DNA of 62,932 nucleotides from Nostoc sp. CHAB 5836. GTDB taxonomy: Bacteria > Cyanobacteriota > Cyanobacteriia > Cyanobacteriales > Nostocaceae. Numbering within the stretch: the first letter of the stretch is position 1; each line of letters starts with the position of its first letter. The stretch spans positions 1 through 62,932 of the forward strand of contig NZ_JAIVFV010000021.1 in NCBI RefSeq assembly GCF_020829445.1. The letters run 5' to 3'. Shown in pieces: positions 26,227-33,227 of the stretch. The position numbers and the translations under genes were made by a program. Under the pieces are notes generated by a model. That model was not told where the DNA came from, did not search any database, and was given only the letters and a program-made list of their open reading frames with translations.

Positions 26227-28032
26227 CTATAACAACGCTATAAAGTTTTCCACCCCAATCGTGTTAGCTTGTGTTCCAATAAGCTCCGCTAATCTTTGTT
26301 GTGTATCTGTAACCTGAATTGAAGTACTAAAAATGCGTTGTGTAATTGTGATCTGCTCAAATGTCAGATCCTCCAAGATGAAAAAGTCCTCTCCATGACG
26401 ATAGTCAAGTATTTTATCTTGTCCATCAAGCGATCGCAGCACAAACCGATCAGCTCCTTTTTCACCAATAAGGATATCGTTGCCTTTACCGCCATCGAGG
26501 ACATCATTGCCATTACCTCCTAATAAAATGTCTTTCCCGTCTCCTCCTACTAAATAGTCTTGCCCTCCCCGCCCAACTAGAATATCAGCGCCTTTATTTC
26601 CATAAAGATTGTCAGCAGAATCTGTCCCATAGAGAAAATCGGTACAGTCAGACCCTGTCTTTTCTGAAACGAATGCTTCTGTAACAGCCCGATCTGCCTG
26701 TACAAGCCCTGAACCTTCTCCTATAGAAAGCGCAGTATTTTGTATCCTGGTACGAATATCTTCAGGAGTTAGATTTCCATCAGCTCGATCTAACATTAAA
26801 GCGACTATACCTGCTATGTGAGGAGTAGATGCTGAAGTACCTAAAAATTCAGCAAACGAAGAATCAATTGGGAAATTGGTTGCAACGTTGTCTGGGGCAT
26901 AGATTTCTGGTTTATTTCTAAGGATGGGATTGGCCAACCTATTGCCGTCAGAATCCAGCCAAATGGGAGATCCTCCTTGGCTTGAATAATCCCTGATTTC
27001 TGTAGGGTTTTTGATATTCGTGGCACCAACAGTAATGGATCTGGGTGCATTACTGTGTCCGTAAACTGATCTATTATTGGCATCTTCGTCTACGTATTCA
27101 TAGTCAATTTTGCGGTCTGCCCCATTAGCACTACTAACCCATTTGATAAACGTTGGTTTTTCGGATACATCATCACCAACCTTGGCAATTACAAAGTAAA
27201 GTTGTTCATCCTTTTCAGGGGCATACCCAAGTGCTTGAAGGGGAACATCTACAGTAGACTCGCTAATTACCCCTGAAACCGCAACAATATTGGCTGGGTT
27301 TGGCAATTCAGGCGTATTCACTAAAAACTGGACATATTCTGTTTTGATCTCTCCAATAGGATCGTCCCATCCCAAAAGAGGATTGATCAGTGTATTACCT
27401 TTTGGGAGATTGATGTTCTGAAAGAAATCTACGCCATCGGTAGGATCAAAATCGTGGGCTTGAAATCGAAAACCTTCAAGCTTAAACTCAGCGCCTGGAC
27501 GAAATACGCTTTCGTATGAAATTCCGCCATTATTACCAGCCGCAGAGACAACTACTACGCCCTGATCAATGGCGGCTTCGATAGCCTTAGCTGCTTTACC
27601 GTCTTGTAGAAGAGAAGCAGCAAATATAGCATCTTCAACGATTATATCAACCCCGGCAGCAGTAAGGGTAGAAACTGCTTTGGCAAAAGTTTCTTCATCT
27701 TTAAACAGGCCGTCTCGATCCTCTTTAATGAAGGTATGAAAAAATAGCTCTGCCCCTGGTGCAATATCGTGGACTATCTGACCTAATGCCCTACCTTCAT
27801 CCGACAGTGGTTTATTACTGTCTGCAAGGATGTTCACAGGCTGGCGATATCCAAATGGATTCGCTTTTCCAGGCAGATCTCCACTTTTAACATTTTCACT
27901 TAATCCAGAAAGCGAATTGAAACTATCCGAGATGATGCCTACTTTAATTCCTTGACCGTCAAGACCAAAAAGCTGACGTGCAATGTCTGCTTTGAGGATC
28001 TTATCGCCTTGAGTTGTTACTTTGCCAACCAT
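26227..28032 (-). CDS. Subtilisin-like (S8) protease with RTX calcium-binding repeats
   Basis: A 601-residue secreted serine protease. The S8 catalytic triad is visible: Asp36 (VGIISDSFN), His88 (QIVHDIAPG) and Ser400 (GTSASTPHIAG), with the oxyanion Asn in SAAGNNGG. Residues about 440-540 contain RTX nonapeptides (LYGNKGADILVGRGG, GGNGNDVLDGGKGNDILIG), followed by a RTX-type C-terminal signal region. There is no N-terminal signal peptide, which fits type I secretion. It heads the minus-strand side of the peptide cluster. It could mature exported peptides, be inhibited by them, or be independent. Confidence 0.9.
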   Translation of the reverse strand: MVGKVTTQGDKILKADIARQLFGLDGQGIKVGIISDSFNSLSGLSENVKSGDLPGKANPFGYRQPVNILADSNKPLSDEGRALGQIVHDIAPGAELFFHTFIKEDRDGLFKDEETFAKAVSTLTAAGVDIIVEDAIFAASLLQDGKAAKAIEAAIDQGVVVVSAAGNNGGISYESVFRPGAEFKLEGFRFQAHDFDPTDGVDFFQNINLPKGNTLINPLLGWDDPIGEIKTEYVQFLVNTPELPNPANIVAVSGVISESTVDVPLQALGYAPEKDEQLYFVIAKVGDDVSEKPTFIKWVSSANGADRKIDYEYVDEDANNRSVYGHSNAPRSITVGATNIKNPTEIRDYSSQGGSPIWLDSDGNRLANPILRNKPEIYAPDNVATNFPIDSSFAEFLGTSASTPHIAGIVALMLDRADGNLTPEDIRTRIQNTALSIGEGSGLVQADRAVTEAFVSEKTGSDCTDFLYGTDSADNLYGNKGADILVGRGGQDYLVGGDGKDILLGGNGNDVLDGGKGNDILIGEKGADRFVLRSLDGQDKILDYRHGEDFFILEDLTFEQITITQRIFSTSIQVTDTQQRLAELIGTQANTIGVENFIALL

Positions 28033-28230
28033 AATACTGAATACGGAAGTAAATGTAGGTAAAGTCTCTATTTCTTTCTTGAGTGATTAACAAAATCCAT
28101 TTGCACGGATTGATTAATCCCCCGAAACTAAATCAAGTTCAGCTTCAGGGGCTTTTGTATTATCTAATACCTATCTGAAAGGCACTAAACAACACAGTTA
28201 TGATACTAACACTCAGACTTCATTTGGTAT

Positions 28231-28440
28231 CTAATCTGAAGTAGATAAAGAAGCCGCGTTAGCTAACACTATGTTACCTGTTCTCTTGAGAACAGTTCTG
28301 CGTACACGATTAGCAATCCTGACATTTTTAGTAGCTGCCAATGTAGCTACGAATCCTCCTCTAACAATATTGATGTCCTCGTAGCCTAATTCAGATAGTG
28401 AGGAAGCATTATCTAAATCTAGTATTTTGATCTGTGACAT
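28231..28440 (-). CDS. Double-glycine leader cationic peptide precursor
   Basis: A 69-residue precursor with a strong AAGGAG ribosome site seven bases upstream of ATG. The leader (1-29) MSQIKILDLD...LSELGYEDINIVRGG has the acidic, LSEL-containing form and terminal Gly-Gly cut by C39 peptidases. The 40-residue core (from Phe30) is strongly cationic (KNVRIANRVRRTVLKR) and Cys-free. A C39-ABC exporter and HlyD partner lie 5 kb away. A bacteriocin or signalling peptide is inferred; no modification enzyme is specific to it. Confidence 0.75.
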   Translation of the reverse strand: MSQIKILDLDNASSLSELGYEDINIVRGGFVATLAATKNVRIANRVRRTVLKRTGNIVLANAASLSTSD

Positions 28441-28742
28441 TTTTCTTTCTCCTTAATCAACTTGTTTGGTTGAGATTAACTTGGACTTGATTAACCTCAA
28501 CTCAAAGATATGAGTTATTTTCAACGATATCAAGAGGTAAAAGCTTTTTATTGATGCATAAGTGAGAGTGTTTTGATTCCAAAATTGCTCTACTGTAAAT
28601 AGAGATATTGTCAAATTTAGTAGTAAATCTCCATTTTCACTACATATTTACCAATGCCTGCAATTTTAAACTGAAGCTATATTTATAGTCGCAGATGGTA
28701 CTTGATGCCCTGTCACACCACCAAAGCCTGAAAAGCCACAGT
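28441..28742. other. Spacer upstream of HTH copy 1
   Basis: AT-rich sequence between the divergent cationic-peptide gene and the HTH duplication. It probably contains promoters for both. No gene or repeat recognised. Confidence 0.4.
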
Positions 28743-29161
28743 TGTGACTGTTTACCAGATTCTTGTAAAGCTTTGTAAAGAGTTGTGGAATTCCCGGAGT
28801 TTTGATTCAAAGAAGTAACAGAGGTTCTCAAGGATGATCCAGATTAATTTCTATCTGGGCATTGCAAGTTATGCCAGGAGGAACTGCTGTGGACAAACAA
28901 GGTCTATACTTAACAAGTTTTCAGCGTAAGCTTTTGCTCAAAAGTCTAGAAACAGATTTACGTCCAGAATATCGCCGTCGGATTGAAATCATGTTGTTGG
29001 CAGATGCAGGTCAATCTCAGACTCAAATTTGTGAAGCGCTCTTGTGCTCTCAGGAGACAGCACGGCACTGGATGACGATCGCCCAAACAGGTCAAGCTCA
29101 CCATTGGAGCGATCGCCCGATGGTGAGCCTCAAGGTTATGAATGAGCAACATCTCACTCGT
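28743..29161. repeat. Duplicated segment carrying HTH gene, copy 1 (truncated)
   Basis: 28743-29118 is nearly identical to 32502-32878 (a few substitutions and one indel). From 29119 identity drops, and at about 29161 homology ends next to a convergent small gene. Upstream non-coding sequence (TGTGACTGTTTACCAG onward) is included in the duplication. Confidence 0.85.
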
Positions 29162-29164
29162 TAG
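28889..29164 (+). pseudogene. IS630-like helix-turn-helix protein, truncated copy
   Basis: 91 codons from a GTG preceded by AGGAGG at seven bases. Identical in design to the longer copy at 32649 but cut after LKVMNEQHLTR. It retains the first helix-turn-helix (SQTQICEALLCSQETARHW) but lacks the second winged-helix half. Probably a decayed duplicate, although the remaining HTH could still be made. Confidence 0.7.
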
Positions 29165-29315
29165 CTTCTTTCTCGATTCGGTCTAAAGCCTTCTTTGCTT
29201 TAAAAACAACTTTAAAATAGGCTAACTGACTATTCCAAGCTGACCGAGGTAACAAAGATGCCTCAGCAACAGTCGTATTTTCTTCAGGGATAAAATCAGT
29301 AGAGATATTATTCAT
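29154..29315 (-). CDS. Small protein downstream of the radical SAM gene
   Basis: A 53-residue frame MNNISTDFIPEENTT...KEANE. The ATG at 29315 has AGG seven bases upstream; a TTG at 29354 would overlap the radical SAM stop region. It is 31 bases downstream of the radical SAM stop on the same strand. The acidic N-terminus and basic helical C-terminus (AYFKVVFKAKKALDRIEKE) lack Cys or a GG site. It may be an accessory partner of the radical SAM enzyme (as PlpY is for PlpX) or a precursor. Its stop codon lies inside the duplicated HTH segment, so the original C-terminus may be altered. Confidence 0.55.
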   Translation of the reverse strand: MNNISTDFIPEENTTVAEASLLPRSAWNSQLAYFKVVFKAKKALDRIEKEANE

Positions 29316-29346
29316 ATGAATCCTAGAATTACAACCTTTAACAACT

Positions 29347-30600
29347 TCAATCAACTAAGGATGGTAGTAATTTTGCTTCTTCGCAGCCTTGTGTCCATTG
29401 AATGCGATCGCTAGTAAACTGAAGTGGATCATTTTCTGGTAAAGGACTATTAATCGGTTCCTCAATGAGAGTAAACTCACCATTATCAAAGGGATTCCCC
29501 TGTGCCCTTACTTTTTGAAACACTCGTTCGCGTACACCGCGTTTTGCTTGCGTGAGGGCGCGGTGATGGCAGTAAGGGTTGTTACCTCGCTTGTTAAAGA
29601 AGACGTGAGCAGTCCAGCTACAACCGCCACGACAGAGTTCAGCAAATTCGCAAGTCTTGCAGAAACCCCACAAATGTTCTGTCCCTTTGGGAGTACCAGC
29701 CCCCAAATTAAACCGTAGTTCCTCAGTTTCTTCAATGATTGTTCGCAGTGAATAGTCGCGGATATTACCTCCGGTGTAGGCTGAAGTAGGCAGTGAAGGA
29801 CAACCTTTAATAGCACCATCTGCTTCAATACCCAAAGTAGAAAGTCCGGCATTACATCCTTGCCAAAAAGACCAAGCATCTCCTTCTCCCCGCAGCAATC
29901 GTTCATAAGGGCCGTAGTAGCCAATATTATTTCCTGGTTGAACTTGCACTCCTTCGCAACTTGCCTTTTGAGCTACACGAGCAATCATTGGGTAAATATC
30001 TAATAGTTCATAAGGTTGTAAAAGAATTTCGCTATTATCCGCTGCATTGCCCATCGGTACAGTTAACTGGATCTGCCAAGCAAAAACACCAGCATCGCGG
30101 ATATGCTCGTATATAAGAGGAAATTCTGGTGCAGATAGGCGATTGATTTGAGTATTGCAACCGAAAGGGATACCTGCTTCCTTGAGATGACTCATAGTTT
30201 TAAACGCCCATTGCCAGGAGCCGTTTTTACCACGCAGGCGATCGTGAGTCGCTTCTAAGCCATCAACAGAGACAGAAACCACGCTAATTCCAGCTTCTTT
30301 CATCCGGCGTGCTGTGTCCAAGGAAATACCAAAACCCCCAGTTGTCATACCGCAGAGCATTCCAGCTTGAGTGATGGCTTGAGCAATTTCTAGCCAATCA
30401 GGACGCAAAAAAGCTTCACCTCCAATTAGAGTTACTTCTGTAATCCCAACTTCTGCTAACTGTCTAACTAAATCAACAGCTTCTTGTGTGGAAAGTTCTT
30501 TTGCACGTGTGTGACCAGCACGAGAACCGCAGTGCTGACAGGCTAAATTGCACTTTAGGGTGATTTCCCAAACTGCATAACTAATTCGACGATAGGTCAT
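29347..30600 (-). CDS. Radical SAM/SPASM peptide maturase
   Basis: A 417-residue enzyme starting at ATG 30600 (GAGGG upstream). The radical SAM CxxxCxxC is Cys17, Cys21 and Cys24 (KCNLACQHC), followed by IGGEAFLRPDW. The C-terminal SPASM region carries auxiliary-cluster cysteines (WQGCNAG, KGCPSLPT, FCKTCEFAELCRGGC, NPYCHH). Such enzymes modify ribosomal peptides. A Nif11-type precursor with an IYG core motif lies 615 bases upstream on the same strand, which suggests a PlpX-like splicease (tyramine excision giving an alpha-keto-beta-amino acid). Other radical SAM chemistries are possible, and the assignment rests on context. Confidence 0.85.
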   Translation of the reverse strand: MTYRRISYAVWEITLKCNLACQHCGSRAGHTRAKELSTQEAVDLVRQLAEVGITEVTLIGGEAFLRPDWLEIAQAITQAGMLCGMTTGGFGISLDTARRMKEAGISVVSVSVDGLEATHDRLRGKNGSWQWAFKTMSHLKEAGIPFGCNTQINRLSAPEFPLIYEHIRDAGVFAWQIQLTVPMGNAADNSEILLQPYELLDIYPMIARVAQKASCEGVQVQPGNNIGYYGPYERLLRGEGDAWSFWQGCNAGLSTLGIEADGAIKGCPSLPTSAYTGGNIRDYSLRTIIEETEELRFNLGAGTPKGTEHLWGFCKTCEFAELCRGGCSWTAHVFFNKRGNNPYCHHRALTQAKRGVRERVFQKVRAQGNPFDNGEFTLIEEPINSPLPENDPLQFTSDRIQWTQGCEEAKLLPSLVD

Positions 30601-30662
30601 TGCAATACCCTCAACTAATTTATAGAAAATATGCCGAAAACCCTTGAGGAACAGCAACGTAG

Positions 30663-30950
30663 TTGCGTATTCCGTACTTCAGGCTGCGTGATGTTCGCGC
30701 TTGCGTCTCCCCTTGGGAGAAGGCTAATTGAGTCCTTTAGGACTCAGCCATGTTAGAATAATTCAATCAGTACAAGATTTAAAAACCTACCCCCGGACTG
30801 GGGGAAAGTATACGCCCGAAAAACCTTGAGGAGATATCACTACGCCCTATGGGGCTTTCCGTAGTGAGCCTGGGAACCTGTGTAAACAGGATATTTTGGC
30901 CGTGAGGTCTTAAGAATCTCCGCGCCTTTAGGTCGGAGAGTGTCAATTAG
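30663..30950 (+). mobile_element. Orphan IS200/IS605-like end, possible omegaRNA
   Basis: No coding sequence, but dense structure: GAGTCC/GGACTC (30730-30745), CCCCC/GGGGG (30790-30804), TCACTACG/CGTAGTGA (30837-30867), CCTGT/ACAGG (30877-30890) and TCTCCG/CGGAGA (30917-30939) ending GAGTGTCAA. The last two, with GTGAGGTCTTAAGAAT before them, resemble the region following tnpB in IS605-group elements. No tnpA or tnpB is present, so this would be a deletion remnant or non-autonomous element. Recognition is by pattern only. Confidence 0.45.
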
Positions 30951-30964
30951 ATTGGGACAGATAC

Positions 30965-31103
30965 CAATACTGCACGCTTTGTGAATATTCGTAGGTTGGG
31001 TTGAGGCAATGCGTTACCCAACAAACCCCGCTCTTCGGTTGGGTTTCGTTCCTCAACCCAACCTACACATTTTTATTTTTTAGCCAAAACCTACGCAGTA
31101 TTG
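30965..31103. repeat. MITE family 2, copy 2 (intact)
   Basis: Termini CAATACTGCACGC and CCTACGCAGTATTG. Inner inverted pair GTAGGTTGGGTTGAG / CTCAACCCAACCTAC. Matches the interrupted copy at 14864-15121. Confidence 0.88.
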
Positions 31104-31214
31104 GGACAGATACAGATAAATCCGTCCCAAGAAACCTCAGCTTATGGCTTTAACTTGCAAGAGTTCTAAACTGGTCTGACAATTCCATATATAGGCTGAG
31201 GATAAATATGTAGT

Positions 31215-31523
31215 CTATGCTAGATATTTGCGGTTCCATCGCCGTCGTTTAATAATTGGCGTTCCGTAAATTGGCACTACACGAATTCCACCAAAAACAG
31301 CTGCCAATTCTTTTTCATCTAAATTTTGGAGTTCACCATCATTAGTGTCTAACTCTAACAACTGGGCAGTAAATTCTTCAAACTCTTGAGATGTGAAGTT
31401 ATAGCCAGCATTTTTGACAATTTGGCTACATTCATCTTTACTTTTAGCTCCTTGAATTTGAGTACGTAAACCCTCATCTTTTGCTAGCCTTTCGTAAAAG
31501 ACTCCAACATTTTCTAGAGACAT
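31215..31523 (-). CDS. Nif11-type RiPP precursor with IYG core motif
   Basis: A 102-residue precursor with AAGGAG seven bases before the ATG. Residues 1-79 form a Nif11-like leader (SLENVGVFYERLAKDEGLR ... LDEKELAAVFGG) ending at Gly78-Gly79. The 23-residue core runs from Ile80: hydrophobic RVVPIYGTPII, then a basic tail KRRRWNRKYLA. Ile85-Tyr86-Gly87 matches the XYG splice motif used by PlpX-type spliceases, and a radical SAM/SPASM gene is next on the strand. C39-type cleavage at GG by the exporter at 33228 is expected. The spliceotide assignment is an inference; the Nif11 precursor call is firm. Confidence 0.8.
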   Translation of the reverse strand: MSLENVGVFYERLAKDEGLRTQIQGAKSKDECSQIVKNAGYNFTSQEFEEFTAQLLELDTNDGELQNLDEKELAAVFGGIRVVPIYGTPIIKRRRWNRKYLA

Positions 31524-31651
31524 AATTTTCTCCTTGTATTACGGTTTTTAGATGGTGCGTTATGGTGCTATTAGTTGTGAAATTACTAAAAACTCACGTC
31601 TGACTATGCGCCTAACGCACCTTACTGCTTTAGCTAGATTCGCTTAAGGTT

Positions 31652-31687
31652 AAGGCTGTGAATGAGCAATATCTCGCTCGTTTGCAA
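31652..31687 (+). pseudogene. Short remnant of the HTH gene
   Basis: 36 bases from AAGGCTGTGAATGAGCAA to CGTTTGCAA correspond to codons around KAVNEQYLVRLQ of the intact HTH gene (32893-32928) with a few changes. It ends four bases before the stop codon of the convergent LysM gene. Confidence 0.65.
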
Positions 31688-31690
31688 TTA

Positions 31691-31972
31691 CTAGGCGCAA
31701 GGGATATAGAGTCGCTGACCAGGTTTTATCAGGTTAGGATTTGATCCAATCGTACCTTTATTGCGCTTGTAAATTTCGGGCCACTTATTACCATTTCCAC
31801 AAAAAATCTTAGCTAAATAAAATAGTGAGTCACCACGTATTACCGTAACATACGCTCCTCCTCCTATGACAAAACTTTGGACTTGATCTGAGATTCCGCC
31901 CATGTAGTTTTCGGAATCAGAAAATAATTCCAAATCAGTAGAACGCAGTTCAGAAATATTGATAGTAGCCAT
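31691..31972 (-). CDS. LysM protein with a double-glycine-like leader
   Basis: A 93-residue protein with AAGGAAA upstream of its ATG. The N-terminal MATINISELRSTDLELFSDS...VIGGG matches the leader style of cyanobacterial double-glycine peptides (INISELR, ELFSDSE). The rest is a single LysM domain (about 40-91: YVTVIRGDSLFYLAKIFCGN, NKWPEIYKRN, NPNLIKPGQRLYIP). A C39 exporter could therefore release a free LysM domain of about 54 residues that binds peptidoglycan or chitin-like glycans. One Cys in the domain and one near the end could pair. Leader recognition is by motif. Confidence 0.75.
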   Translation of the reverse strand: MATINISELRSTDLELFSDSENYMGGISDQVQSFVIGGGAYVTVIRGDSLFYLAKIFCGNGNKWPEIYKRNKGTIGSNPNLIKPGQRLYIPCA

Positions 31973-32218
31973 TGAATTTTTCCTTTTGAATGAAGTTGTT
32001 TGAAATGTGATTAGCTGTGGATTTCCTAATCACATTTCAATCTTCGGAGATTCAATCTATAATTTCAAGAGTTTCAAGCTGCTTTTATATGCATAATTCA
32101 ATGACTTATGTTTTAATTATTCCAATATTTAATATTCAAAAATAAAACTACTTTTCTCTGAAAAATTACAGTGCAATAGCGCGTCACTACTCCGAATCAT
32201 CTAATTTGAAACTGAAGC
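31973..32218. other. Spacer upstream of the LysM gene
   Basis: AT-rich sequence, probably with the LysM-gene promoter. Contains the hairpin GAAATGTGATTAG...CTAATCACATTTC (32009-32039). Confidence 0.5.
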
Positions 32219-32410
32219 TAAGTACAGCGTTTCATTAATTCGTAGCGAATTCTCTTTGCGTTCCTACCCTACGGGAAGGCGAAGCGCCTATGCGCTTCCC
32301 TTTGCGCCCCTACCCTGCGGGAAGGCGTTCGCGCAGCGTCTCCAAGAGTTGCGCCTATGCGTTTAAATTTCAACCCTCAATTCGCCACGATTTTACGCAA
32401 AGCTGTACTA
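32219..32410. repeat. MITE family 5
   Basis: Imperfect terminal inverted repeats, AGTACAGCGTTTC...TTCGTAGCGAATT at the left and AATTCGCCACG...AAAGCTGTACT at the right. The interior holds CCTACCCTACGGGAAGG-type palindromic units. A related end lies at 26044-26086. Confidence 0.6.
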
Positions 32411-32501
32411 AGTGCGTTGGTGCGAAAAAATCCAAGTATGTTACGAAACGTAAATAAGCTTAAAACCCTTACTAATGACCAATGACAAATGACCAATGAC
32501 C
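32409..32501. repeat. MITE family 1, truncated copy E
   Basis: Starts TAAGTGCGTTGGTGCG and proceeds through TACGAAACGTAAATAAGC into TGACCAA heptamers. It breaks exactly where the duplicated HTH segment begins (32502). The missing right end suggests the HTH duplication or a deletion removed it. Confidence 0.8.
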
Positions 32502-32648
32502 TGTGACTGTTTACCAGATTCTTGTAAAGCTTTGTAAAGAGTTGTGGAATTCCCGGAGTTTTGATTCAGAGAAGTAACAGAGGTTCTCAAGGATGAATCC
32601 AGATTAATTTCTATCTGGGCATTGCAAGTTATGCCAGGAGGAACTGCT

Positions 32649-33209
32649 GTGGACAAGCAAGGTCTATACTTAACAAGTTTTCAGCGTAAGCTTTTGCTCA
32701 AAAGTCTAGAAACAGATTTACGTCCAGAATATCGCCGTCGGATTGAAATCATGTTGTTGGCAGATGCAGGCCAATCTCAGACTCAAATTTGTGAAGCGCT
32801 CTTGTGCTCTCAGGAGACGGCGCGGCACTGGATGACGATCGCCCAAACAGGTCAAGCTCATCATTGGAGCGATCGCCCTCTTGGACGCCCCAAGGCTGTT
32901 AATGAACAATATCTTGTTCGTTTGCAAGAACTGGCAAGTCATAGTCCACGTGAGTATGGCTATCCATTTGAACGCTGGACAGGGCAATGGTTAAGCAAGC
33001 ATTTGGCAAAAGAACTGGGGATTAAGGTTAGCAGCTGCCACATCAACCGTTTGCTCAAGGAAATGGGGCTTTCTACTCGACCAAAAGATAACACCACTGA
33101 GAAATATTCCTCAAGTCAACAAAATTCCGGCATTAAGATTGGCGATTTGCCATCGAACGTCGAACCTAGTTTCTTGTGGCAATTCAGTTTGATGAAAACT
33201 AACAATTAA
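32649..33209 (+). CDS. IS630-like helix-turn-helix protein upstream of exporter
   Basis: A 186-residue protein. The GTG start at 32649 has a perfect AGGAGG seven bases upstream; an in-frame ATG at 32631 is less favourable. The first half is a homeodomain-like HTH of IS630 transposases (YRRRIEIMLLADAGQSQTQI, CEALLCSQETARHWM). The second half is a winged helix (WSDRPLGRPKAVNE, YGYPFERWTGQWLSKHLAKE, SSCHINRLLKEMG). There is no DDE catalytic domain. It ends 18 bases before the exporter gene. Best read as a transposase-derived DNA-binding regulator of the export operon, with decayed copies elsewhere in the cluster. Confidence 0.75.
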   Translation: MDKQGLYLTSFQRKLLLKSLETDLRPEYRRRIEIMLLADAGQSQTQICEALLCSQETARHWMTIAQTGQAHHWSDRPLGRPKAVNEQYLVRLQELASHSPREYGYPFERWTGQWLSKHLAKELGIKVSSCHINRLLKEMGLSTRPKDNTTEKYSSSQQNSGIKIGDLPSNVEPSFLWQFSLMKTNN

Positions 33210-33227
33210 TTCCGCACCTGGAAAGCT

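Noticed and set aside
29508..29924. 138-codon minus-strand frame inside the radical SAM gene
   Set aside because: Alternate frame of the well-supported SPASM region; no independent signal.
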